From the NCBI GenBank assembly GCA_013214885.1, contig JABSRS010000014.1:2102-20867 (forward strand): a stretch of DNA of 18,766 nt, read 5' to 3'. This document shows positions 7,857 through 14,074 of the stretch, piece after piece; the stretch's first letter is position 1, and each line of letters begins with the position of its first letter. Origin of the DNA: Gammaproteobacteria bacterium (GTDB taxonomy: Bacteria; Pseudomonadota; Gammaproteobacteria; Enterobacterales; Psychrobiaceae). A program made the translations under genes and the position numbers. Under the pieces are notes generated by a model that had not been told where the DNA came from, made no database searches, and saw nothing but the letters and a program-made list of their open reading frames with translations.

Positions 7857-8657
7857 ATGACTCTCTGCTTTCCATTTTGGTAGCAAACTGATTAGCTCTC
7901 CAGATTCTATCTCTTTTTTAACAAATAGCTCCGGTATCAATATGATGCCTAATCCTGCTTGGGTCGCTTGTTTTAATGCTAAACCATTATTAACAACATA
8001 AGTTCCAGGCGCTAAATCAATCGCTTTAACCGTACCGGCATTGCGAAAGACCCAATGTCTAGGAGATGAAGATAAACTATAAACAAGACAATTATGAGAG
8101 TAAAGATCGTCAGGGCTAACTAATTTATCAGCACGTTCAAGATATTCAGGTGATGCACATAGTACACGTTTAAGTTCTAATAGCTTTCGAAACTTAAGGC
8201 TTGAGTTCTTTAACTCCCCGCCGCCACGAATGGCAACATCTAAACCGTTTTGAACCAAATCAACATATTGATCAACCATTGATATCTCAACAGATATTTC
8301 TGGATTTAGACGCATAAATTCACACACCGCAGGGTTTATTTGCAAGACGCCCAGAGACATCGGCATGCTAATTTTAATTGTCCCTCTAAGACGGTGTGAA
8401 GATTCTATGATAGATAAATCAGCCTGTGATAAATCGTCCAAAATTGAACGTACATGATTATAATAAACTTGCCCGTTTTCTGTTATATGCATCTTCCTGG
8501 TAGTACGATTAATTAGCGGCGTTTTAAGGTAATCTTCAAGTTCATTGATATTCTTGCTAATGGCTGCTTTGGACAATGCCATATCTTCAGCCGCCGCTTT
8601 AAAGCTACCTAACTCAATGACACGTCTAAATACGGTTATAGCCCTTAATTTATCCAT
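7767..8657 (-). CDS. LysR-type transcriptional regulator
   Basis: 296 residues, full length for the family. The N-terminal helix-turn-helix is complete: MDKLRAITVFRRVIELGSFK, then AAISKNINELEDYLKTPLIN, then RTTRKMHITENGQVYY (about residues 1-65). The effector-binding domain follows (about 90-290). N-terminal architecture of this kind is common in LysR proteins near oxidoreductase and quinone-stress genes. The gene is divergent from the FMN reductase gene, and the 154-base gap between them holds dyad copy 3. It is therefore expected to control itself and the FMN reductase unit, perhaps also the EamA and secreted-protein genes, whose promoters carry related dyads. The inducer is unknown. The 3' end overlaps the broken EamA frame. 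Confidence 0.92.
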   Translation of the reverse strand: MDKLRAITVFRRVIELGSFKAAAEDMALSKAAISKNINELEDYLKTPLINRTTRKMHITENGQVYYNHVRSILDDLSQADLSIIESSHRLRGTIKISMPMSLGVLQINPAVCEFMRLNPEISVEISMVDQYVDLVQNGLDVAIRGGGELKNSSLKFRKLLELKRVLCASPEYLERADKLVSPDDLYSHNCLVYSLSSSPRHWVFRNAGTVKAIDLAPGTYVVNNGLALKQATQAGLGIILIPELFVKKEIESGELISLLPKWKAESHSLYAVYPYHKEQSQKVRAFIDFLVDYFNR

Positions 8658-8670
8658 AATTTACAGCCAT

Positions 8671-8719
8671 CTTATAGTTTACTGACAGTGAACTATAATA
8701 TCACTAGATCGATGTTTAT
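8671..8719. promoter_or_regulatory. LysR-type operator candidate, copy 3, divergent promoter
   Basis: The dyad GTTTACTGACAGTGAAC (8677-8693) is flanked directly by TATAAT (8694-8699) on the plus strand and by TATAAG on the minus strand (complement of 8671-8676). Both are good -10 boxes facing opposite ways. A third partial half-site, TATCAC, lies at the 11-bp step (8699). A protein bound here would touch the promoters of both the LysR and FMN reductase genes. Confidence 0.65.
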
Positions 8720-8757
8720 CCACAATACTCTGAGAGTTATATTTACATTCAGTCATC

Positions 8758-8773
8758 AGCGGCACTAGCCGCT
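8758..8773 (+). promoter_or_regulatory. Leader hairpin upstream of the FMN reductase gene
   Basis: The perfect stem AGCGGC-ACTA-GCCGCT lies 38 bases before the ATG. It is not followed by a T-run, so it is not a terminator. A comparable but weaker hairpin lies in the EamA leader (7212-7226). Role unknown. Confidence 0.35.
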
Positions 8774-8811
8774 ATACGATAAGACGCTTAAAAGTATTAA
8801 GGAAAAAATTA

Positions 8812-9351
8812 ATGAAAAAGATACTAGCATTCTCTGGCAGTAACCATAGTCAATCAATTCATCAAAACCTGATTAATATTGCAGCAAGTAAAGTGATAAA
8901 GAATGAAGTCACTGTCATTGACTTAAATGACTTCCCTTTACCTATTTACAGTATAGACATTGAAAGCCAAGGGATACCTGAAGAAGTTAAAAGATTGAGA
9001 CAAATAATGATTGAACATGATGCCTTAATCATTGCTTCTCCTGAGCATAACGGTTCAATGCCTGCATTCTTGAAAAATGTTATTGATTGGTTAAGTCGTG
9101 CAACTGGGCCAGGTCTACCTTTCTTTGGCGAAACTAAAAAGCCAGTTTTACTGTTGAGTACGTCACCTGGTGAGACTGGTGGTGCCACAAACATTAAAAC
9201 CATGTCGGAATTGATGCCTTGGTGGGGTGGCGATGTTAAAGGTACATATAGTCTAGGTAGTTACCATAAAAAATTCATTGATGGAAAGTTAAACTCAGAA
9301 ACAGATAAAGAATTAGCCGCTACGGTCAGCTCTTTTGAAGCAGCTTTATAG
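8812..9351 (+). CDS. NAD(P)H-dependent FMN reductase family protein
   Basis: 179 residues with a flavodoxin-like fold. The phosphate-binding loop is FSGSNHSQSIHQNL (from about residue 8), and the family signature SPEHNGSMPAFLKNVIDWLS is near residues 76-95. GETGGATN near residue 122 matches the flavin-ring loop. Such proteins reduce FMN, quinones, azo dyes or chromate with NAD(P)H in the cytoplasm; the substrate here is unknown. The start follows TAAGGAAAAAAT, a fair ribosome-binding sequence. It is first in a plus-strand unit whose next gene, the dps remnant, starts 12 bases after the stop. Control by the divergent LysR gene is likely. The frame is intact. Confidence 0.9.
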   Translation: MKKILAFSGSNHSQSIHQNLINIAASKVIKNEVTVIDLNDFPLPIYSIDIESQGIPEEVKRLRQIMIEHDALIIASPEHNGSMPAFLKNVIDWLSRATGPGLPFFGETKKPVLLLSTSPGETGGATNIKTMSELMPWWGGDVKGTYSLGSYHKKFIDGKLNSETDKELAATVSSFEAAL

Positions 9352-9363
9352 GGGATAACGAAA

Positions 9364-9811
9364 ATGGCTATTGATATTGGTATAAGCCAGCAAGATAGAG
9401 TAAAGCATTAAAGCGTTTACTCGCAGATTCTTACACGCTTTATCTACAAACGCATAATTTTCACTGGAATGTAACTGGCCCTCAACTTCGTGAGCTTCAT
9501 CTGATGTTCGAGGCACAATATGATGAGATTGCGGTGGATGCTCTTGCTGAACGGATAAGAACCTTAGGCGAAGCGGCCCCCGCAACGTATAAAGCTTTCA
9601 CAGCGCTCAGTTCAATTGAAGAGGTAGATGGCGTACCTACAGCAAATGAAATGGTGTCATTATTGACGCGTAATCATGAGTTAGTCGTAAAAACATGTCG
9701 AGAAGCTCTATCTTTGGCACAAAATGGTGACGATGAATCTTCAGCTTCTTTAGTATCCGATCGTATGCGAGTCCATGAGAAACAGCTTGGATGTTGCGTT
9801 CAATGCGCTAA
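9364..9811 (+). pseudogene. dps: dps-like gene with two single-base deletions
   Basis: Dps proteins are 12-mer ferritin-like shells that oxidise Fe(II) with peroxide and protect DNA. The start [12 protein letters not shown] is at 9364, behind GGGGATAACG, but the frame stops at 9409. From 9402 another frame reads [20 protein letters not shown], then [13 protein letters not shown], then [20 protein letters not shown], the Dps ferroxidase region with the conserved H, H, D and E residues. At HEK (9774-9782) the frame is lost again, and the third frame gives AWMLRSMR and TAA at 9811. Restoring one base at each site gives 149 residues, a normal Dps length. Both losses are beside short A-runs (GTAAAG and GAAACA), so sequencing error must be excluded. 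An unaided caller would report only an ORF from 9504 with a false C-terminus. Confidence 0.88.
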
Positions 9812-9931
9812 TTCATGCATCAACATAAGTAAAAAAAATTACTATACTAAAACAATGAATATGTTACCTAGTATGGATATTTTTAACTTAAAAACGATTA
9901 GTCAAACATTTATATATCACGGGAGCACAAT

Positions 9932-10813
9932 ATGGCCGTATTAGATAAAGGGAAATGGTACCCAAACAAGGATGTATCCGAGTTATCAAAAGAAGATAGC
10001 TTTCATCTTCCAGAAATTGCAGCAGCTGGCAGGTATCATTTATACATGTCTTACGCATGTCCGTTTGCACATCGCCCCTATTTGGTGATTAATTTGCTTG
10101 AATTAGACCATGTAATTACCACCTCGTCAGTTGCTGCAAAGCGTTATAGTGATGGTTGGCTATTCGATAATGAAAATCCAGATGCCATCAACGGTGCTCA
10201 AAACTTGGTTGAACTATACCAACAAGCTAATCCAAATTATTCAGGAAGAGTCACTGTGCCCGTTCTTTGGGATAAACAACAAAAAGCTATTGTAGGCGAC
10301 GACTCCTCCTCAATGGCAATGGATTTAGCAACAAAATGGTTACCATTGGCTAAAAATCCAATTGAACTTGTCCCTGAGAATCTAAAAGAAGATATAGCAT
10401 CTTTGAATAATTGGTTGCACGTGAATGTGAATCGTAAAGTTTATCAGGTCGGGTTTGCAACAGACCAAACTTCATATGATATCGCCACTGAGGTGTTATT
10501 CGACGCCTTAGAACAATTAAATGTAAGGTTAGGAAAATCACGCTATTTGCATGGTGGTGAGATGACTTTATCAGATTTATTTTTACTACCTAGTTTGGTC
10601 CGCTTTGAAGCGGTCTATGAAGTACATTTCAAAGCAAATAAAAAACAATTAAAATCTTTTGAGAATTTGTATAGATATATGTTGGATTTGGTTGCGATTC
10701 CCAAAATCAGAGAAACCATTGATTTAGATTACATCAAGCTGCATTACTACTTTTCTCATAAGCACATCAATCCAAATGGCATTGTCCCAGCAGGACCAGA
10801 AATATCTTGGTAA
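9932..10813 (+). CDS. Glutathionyl-hydroquinone reductase (Xi-class GST, YqjG/ECM4 type)
   Basis: 293 residues. The thioredoxin-like domain carries the catalytic cysteine C43 in [11 protein letters not shown], and the glutathione site is near [10 protein letters not shown] (about residues 115-124). An all-alpha GST domain follows, ending in [19 protein letters not shown], a strong signature of the Xi class. Known members remove glutathione from glutathionyl-hydroquinones using a second glutathione, recycling quinones. The active site is CPFAHR rather than the common CPWAHR. E. coli YqjG is longer (328 residues), mainly at the N-terminus. The start follows GGGAG. The gene lies downstream of the FMN reductase and broken dps genes and may be co-transcribed, though the 120-base gap may hold its own promoter. 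The frame is intact. Confidence 0.92.
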   Translation: MAVLDKGKWYPNKDVSELSKEDSFHLPEIAAAGRYHLYMSYACPFAHRPYLVINLLELDHVITTSSVAAKRYSDGWLFDNENPDAINGAQNLVELYQQANPNYSGRVTVPVLWDKQQKAIVGDDSSSMAMDLATKWLPLAKNPIELVPENLKEDIASLNNWLHVNVNRKVYQVGFATDQTSYDIATEVLFDALEQLNVRLGKSRYLHGGEMTLSDLFLLPSLVRFEAVYEVHFKANKKQLKSFENLYRYMLDLVAIPKIRETIDLDYIKLHYYFSHKHINPNGIVPAGPEISW

Positions 10814-10860
10814 ATCCGAGCATATTCTTAATATTTAAACAAAATTTTTAGAGACTTCCC

Positions 10861-11454
10861 ATGAAACAGAAACTTAGAGTCGATTTTTTCGACGATGTTA
10901 TATGCGGATGGTGTTATGTGTTGTCGCCACGATTACGCAAAATTGCTAAATAATTGAACTTAGACCTACATCATCATGCTTTTGCCTTATCGGCAGATAA
11001 GAACGAGATGATTGGAAAATTTGGTTCAATGAAACAGGCGAAGCAAATTATTCTAGGGCATTGGGAGCAATGTGCACTTGCCGATGATCAAAAGCGTGTT
11101 AACGTCGAAGGTATGCGTAAAAAAACATTTGAATATCCTACATCTACCCCTGGTTTAATCGCCTGTAAAGCTGCGCAAAAACAAGGTGGTCAGCAAGGGT
11201 ATTGGGATTATTTTGACGCGGTTACACATGCACACATGAGTGAAAACCGTAACATCGGTGATTTGGAGACTCTTGCAGATATTGCAGTTGAAGTCGGATT
11301 AGATAGACAGCGTTTTCTGCAAGACTATCCATCCTCAGATAGAGTGCAGGAAATTAAACGAGATCGAAAATTAGCTCGTAAATTTGAAATTCAATCAACA
11401 CCATCATTGGTGGTCAATGAACGATGGATATTATCAGGTGCACTTGGAACATAA
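10861..11454 (+). pseudogene. FrnE/DsbA-like oxidoreductase gene with an internal stop
   Basis: From the ATG at 10861 the frame reads MKQKLRVDFFDDVICGWCYV, a FrnE-type start with redox motif C15-G-W-C18 (CPWC in most relatives). It meets TAA at codon 31 (10951-10953). The same frame continues as LNLDLHHHAFALSADKNEMI and through the remaining domain, including FEYPTSTPGLIACKAA and the cis-proline loop STPSLVVNERWILSG. The mutated codon follows RKIAK and precedes LNL, so GAA to TAA (RKIAKELNL) is the likely change. The frame ends at 198 codons, some 15-20 short of usual FrnE proteins; a neighbouring frame reads SGYYEKL just after, so a second lesion near 11445 is possible. Cytoplasmic FrnE proteins are linked to oxidative-stress tolerance. 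Confidence 0.85.
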
Positions 11455-11535
11455 ATTCGGGTTATTACGAAAAGCTTAGTGTTCCAGTTAAACTGATTTT
11501 GAGGGTTAAAGTTTTTGAGTGTCCGTAATTCCTTT

Positions 11536-11714
11536 CCGCTAAAATCTACGCACGCCAAGGCCACATAATTAACGGAATTGGTATCACTACCGAACCAGTG
11601 ATTATCGATAAAAGAGTTATTGCAGAATTTGGCTTAATATATCGACAAACCATTGAGTTAAATATTGGCAAGGTGGAAAGTATACGAGAAAATTCAACTT
11701 CGATTATTCTGTAG
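11536..11714 (+). pseudogene. Fragment of a bacterial PH-domain (bPH2/YdbT-like) protein
   Basis: An open stretch of 59 codons between two stops, with no start codon of its own, reads GIGITTEPVIIDKRVIAEFG, then LIYRQTIELNIGKVESI. This matches the core of bacterial PH-like domains in small membrane proteins (pattern: TNKRVI, then G-x-I-x-R-x-T-x-E-x-N-x-x-K-V-E-S), as remembered. Identity is lost after about 11690, where the next conserved motif (usually QSILGR) should begin, and the frame stops at 11714. Both ends of the parent gene are missing. It is a relic with no expected function. Confidence 0.6.
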
Positions 11715-11743
11715 CGGATTACCATTCGAATTGAAATAATAAT

Positions 11744-11761
11744 GAGTTATTGCACAAAGCC
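11744..11761. repeat. Possible lone end of an IS5-family (IS903-like) element
   Basis: GAGTTATTGCACAAAGCC read on the minus strand is GGCTTTGTGCAATAACTC. It agrees at 15 of 18 positions with the IS903 terminal inverted repeat as I remember it. No partner end and no transposase are in the window. It lies about 55 bases after the PH-domain homology breaks off, where an IS-mediated loss would leave such a scar. Confidence 0.25.
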
Positions 11762-11773
11762 TTATAGGCCTAG

Positions 11774-11817
11774 AAAAGACAAAGGCCCGACTATTTATAA
11801 ATAAATAATCAGGCCTT
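11774..11817 (-). terminator. Intrinsic terminator of the tRNA-Trp gene
   Basis: A 16-bp stem (11782-11797 with 11802-11817, some G-U pairs) with a 4-base loop, followed on the minus strand by TTTGTCTTTTC. It begins 8 bases after the tRNA 3' end. Confidence 0.8.
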
Positions 11818-11824
11818 CTAAATG

Positions 11825-11901
11825 TGGCAGGGGTGGAGAGACTCGAACTCCCAACCATCGGATTTGGAATCCGCTGCTCTACCAATTGGAGCCACACCCC
11901 T
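11825..11901 (-). tRNA. tRNA-Trp (anticodon CCA)
   Basis: 77 nt read on the minus strand. Acceptor arm AGGGGTG / CACCCCT, discriminator G and encoded CCA end. D arm GCTC-CAATTGGTA-GAGC. Anticodon loop TTCCAAA gives CCA, which reads UGG. T arm GGGAG-TTCGAGT-CTCTC. The sequence closely resembles E. coli tRNA-Trp as remembered. The outermost anticodon-stem pair (27-43) is G-A, a tolerable end mismatch. It has its own promoter and terminator and stands alone, whereas in many gammaproteobacteria tRNA-Trp sits by an rrn operon or secE. Confidence 0.96.
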
Positions 11902-11914
11902 GCGAACGAGGTGA

Positions 11915-11942
11915 ATTATACATAAGGGAAATTAAAGGTAAA
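11915..11942 (-). promoter_or_regulatory. Promoter of the tRNA-Trp gene
   Basis: Minus-strand TTTACC (-35, complement of 11937-11942) and perfect TATAAT (-10, complement of 11915-11920), with a 16-base spacer. The -10 ends 13 bases before the tRNA 5' end. Confidence 0.75.
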
Positions 11943-11998
11943 GTGCTTTTATCACTTAAATTGATCGACCGTCTACAATTCAAGCATTTTGTTGTTAA

Positions 11999-12277
11999 TT
12001 ACAGCGAGAACACCAATAATACTAAGTTATTACGGGTTTTTCTTGGTTGATATAGCTTGGTGTAGTTTAATTTTAAGTGCGCAACCCAATTTTTGTACAC
12101 CAGCTTAGCCATTAAACGCTCTAATTGTGGTAATTTTTTAATTAATTCAGAACTGTTAGCAATCGCTATATGTAACTTTCCTTGCAATAGTGGAGTTGGA
12201 AAATCTTTAAGCTCTTGGGATAAGCCAAGTTCAGCAATGGTAGAACGCCCAGTGGTGCACGCTACTGGAACAGCATC
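11999..12277 (-). pseudogene. Gene fragment, possibly the C-terminal part of a periplasmic solute-binding protein
   Basis: 93 codons open between two stops on the minus strand, reading DAVPVACTTGRSTIAELGLS, then LKDFPTPLLQGKLHIAIANS, then LIKKLPQLERLMAKL. The composition and the order of motifs recall the last third of extracellular solute-binding proteins (SBP_bac_3 type). There is no credible start (the codon before the first residue is TAA) and no ribosome-binding sequence, and the last 30 residues look unlike any family end. The N-terminal two thirds of the parent gene are gone. Family assignment is tentative; that it is a remnant and not a working gene is more certain. Confidence 0.4.
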
Positions 12278-12362
12278 TTAAGCTAATAATCTACTGTGGT
12301 TTATCCTTAAAATACTCAAATATGGAACTGTAAGACGATATTGATCGCAAATCACCATAAAT

Positions 12363-12397
12363 CCATTGTATTGATAGCCTAGAGATCAATACAATGG
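12363..12397 (+). promoter_or_regulatory. Promoter of the drug exporter covered by a 13-bp perfect inverted repeat
   Basis: CCATTGTATTGAT (12363-12375) and its exact complement ATCAATACAATGG (12385-12397) are separated by 9 bases. The left arm contains -35-like TTGTAT (12366-12371), the right arm -10-like TACAAT (12390-12395), with an 18-base spacer. A dimeric repressor bound to both arms would block RNA polymerase. No regulator gene is adjacent. Confidence 0.6.
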
Positions 12398-12420
12398 CGC
12401 CTCAAATAACGAGGTCATCA

Positions 12421-13638
12421 ATGTCTGTCACTGAACAATCAACACTTGGCGCAGAGCCAACCACTGCAAATACCAAAATAGTCGCCTTAATGGTGCTGTT
12501 AGTCTTATTTAGTCCGTTGGCAATCGATATTTATTTACCAGCACTGGTTAAGATAAGTAATGATTTAAACGTTTCAATGACCTTGGCCCAAGATACTATT
12601 ACTTGGTTTATCTTTAGCTTAGGCTTAGGCCAGTTATTTGCGGGCCCCTTGGCTGATCGCTATGGCCGCAGACCAATTGCGATTGCAGGTGTCATTATCT
12701 ATGGGATCAGCGCGTTGATGGCTTTTTATGCCCAGCACATTGAACAATTGCTGATTGCCCGCCTTATTCAAGGTGTCGGTGCTTGTGCGACATCAGTTGC
12801 TGCTTTTGCCGCGGTACGTGATAGTTTTGGGGTTAAGCGCAGCGGCCAAATGATTAGTTACCTCAACGGTGCTATTTGTTTTATACCAGCATTGGCCCCG
12901 CTATTAGGTAGCTGGTTGACCGCACAATTTGGTTGGCGTTCTAACTTTAGCTTTATGGTCGGTTTTGCGCTAGTTGCACTCATTATCATTTGGATCAACT
13001 TTAAAGAAACCAGGCCAGCTCATACAGATACCAGTGGCAGCTTAATCAGCTTTAATCGTTTCTATAGTGTATTGAGGGAACCAACCTTTTTGTTTCATGC
13101 CACGCTATGCTTATTGGCCATGGCGGTGATCATTGCTTATGTGACATCCGCACCAGAGCTGCTGATGAATCAATATGGTTTGAGCATGAATGAATTTACC
13201 TACTGGTTTGGTCTTAACGCGGTATTTAATATTATTGCTTGTTTAGTGGCACCGAGATATATGGAAAGATTCGGCTCTCGCAGTGCGTTGACATTGGGAC
13301 TTGGGGTACTGGTTTTTTCTGGCATATTAATGTTTGGCCTTAGCAGCATTGCTGAGCCGTGGGCATTTATGGTACCAATTATATGCTCATCAGTAGGTTT
13401 TGCTTGGACACTTGGCTCGGCTGCAGGCCAAGCACTTGCTCCTTTTAGTGATCGCGCAGGCACCGCTGCGGCATTGCTTGGCTTGTTTCAAATGAGTGGG
13501 TCTGGCGCACTTATTGGTTTAATGCAACGCTTAGACTTATCTTCAACCACGCTATTAACATTATTGATGTTAACTTTATTACCTGGGTTATTGATCCTAC
13601 GCTCAAGACTTGGGCAGCGTTGGCATATTACAACGTAA
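12421..13638 (+). CDS. Bcr/CflA-family multidrug efflux MFS transporter
   Basis: 405 residues from the ATG at 12421, preferred over the in-frame ATG at 12394 because ACGAGGTC lies 6 bases before it and the upstream ATG lies inside the palindromic promoter. Twelve membrane helices are expected. Family marks: FSPLAIDIYLPAL in helix 1, the MFS loop motif GPLADRYGRRP between helices 2 and 3, RLIQGVGACATSVAAFAAVR in helix 4 and PALAPLLGSW in helix 5 (the antiporter motif). These proteins are proton-driven exporters of drugs such as bicyclomycin, chloramphenicol or sulfonamides; the substrate here is unknown. Its 3' end overlaps the convergent lipoprotein gene by 36 bases. Repression by a protein bound to the 12363-12397 palindrome is inferred. 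Confidence 0.93.
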   Translation: MSVTEQSTLGAEPTTANTKIVALMVLLVLFSPLAIDIYLPALVKISNDLNVSMTLAQDTITWFIFSLGLGQLFAGPLADRYGRRPIAIAGVIIYGISALMAFYAQHIEQLLIARLIQGVGACATSVAAFAAVRDSFGVKRSGQMISYLNGAICFIPALAPLLGSWLTAQFGWRSNFSFMVGFALVALIIIWINFKETRPAHTDTSGSLISFNRFYSVLREPTFLFHATLCLLAMAVIIAYVTSAPELLMNQYGLSMNEFTYWFGLNAVFNIIACLVAPRYMERFGSRSALTLGLGVLVFSGILMFGLSSIAEPWAFMVPIICSSVGFAWTLGSAAGQALAPFSDRAGTAAALLGLFQMSGSGALIGLMQRLDLSSTTLLTLLMLTLLPGLLILRSRLGQRWHITT

Positions 13639-13968
13639 AATAAGATAGGGATCGCCTTGCGTGCGGTCTAAACCAAAAAATGTAATCTGAGATTTAACTG
13701 CGGTGACGGTATCTAGTCGAATAAGATCAGAGCCATATGACACAGCAACAAACTGAATGGCTAATGCATCATCCGCTTTGTTAACCGATAAAACCTGGTA
13801 TTGATCATCCCATTGATACGCCGTTTGATGCTGGTCAGCTAACGCGATAAGTTGTGATTTAGTGGTATCACAGTCAATGTGATCAGCAAAGGAATCTAAT
13901 TGCGGCCAATTGCTGTAGCAACCTGATAATATGAAAGAAATACTAATTACGCCAACAAGTTTATTCAT
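13603..13968 (-). CDS. Small lipoprotein of unknown function
   Basis: 121 residues. The lipobox is ILSGC with the lipidated cysteine at residue 17 (MNKLVGVISISFILSGC). The residue after it is Y, not D, so outer-membrane delivery is expected. The mature part (about 105 residues) is acidic to neutral and soluble, with two further cysteines (C33 and C113) that could pair; no domain is recognised. The start follows a strong ribosome-binding sequence, AGGGGTGA. The last 36 bases overlap antisense with the end of the exporter gene. Function unknown; that the gene is real is supported by the start signals and the lipobox. Confidence 0.78.
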   Translation of the reverse strand: MNKLVGVISISFILSGCYSNWPQLDSFADHIDCDTTKSQLIALADQHQTAYQWDDQYQVLSVNKADDALAIQFVAVSYGSDLIRLDTVTAVKSQITFFGLDRTQGDPYLILRCNMPTLPKS

Positions 13969-14037
13969 CGTTCACCCCTGCATTACGGTCTAGTATTTAT
14001 ACTAGCACTAATGAGTCAGATCGCAATTGCAGGAGAT

Positions 14038-14062
14038 CAAAATGCCGCGATTAAATAGCGGC
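14038..14062 (-). terminator. Weak intrinsic terminator of the O-acetylhomoserine sulfhydrylase gene
   Basis: Stem GCCGC / GCGGC (14044-14048 with 14058-14062) and a 9-base loop with partial inner pairing, followed on the minus strand by ATTTTG. The short T-run makes it weak. It lies 12 bases past the stop codon. Confidence 0.45.
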
Positions 14063-14074
14063 TAACCAATAAGG

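Larger units (their letters stand above)
11455..11824. other. 370-base stretch without an intact gene
   Basis: It holds the PH-domain fragment (11536-11714), an IS-end-like sequence (11744-11761) and the tRNA terminator (11774-11817). Nothing else is recognisable between 11455 and 11535. Confidence 0.6.

Noticed and set aside
11694..11897. 67-codon ORF over the tRNA gene
   Set aside because: It runs through a canonical tRNA and its terminator and cannot be a gene.
7265..12420. Shared AATAACGAGGTC before the starts of the EamA and drug exporter genes
   Set aside because: A 12-base identity centred on a ribosome-binding sequence in two transporter genes is most simply chance convergence; no similarity extends beyond it.
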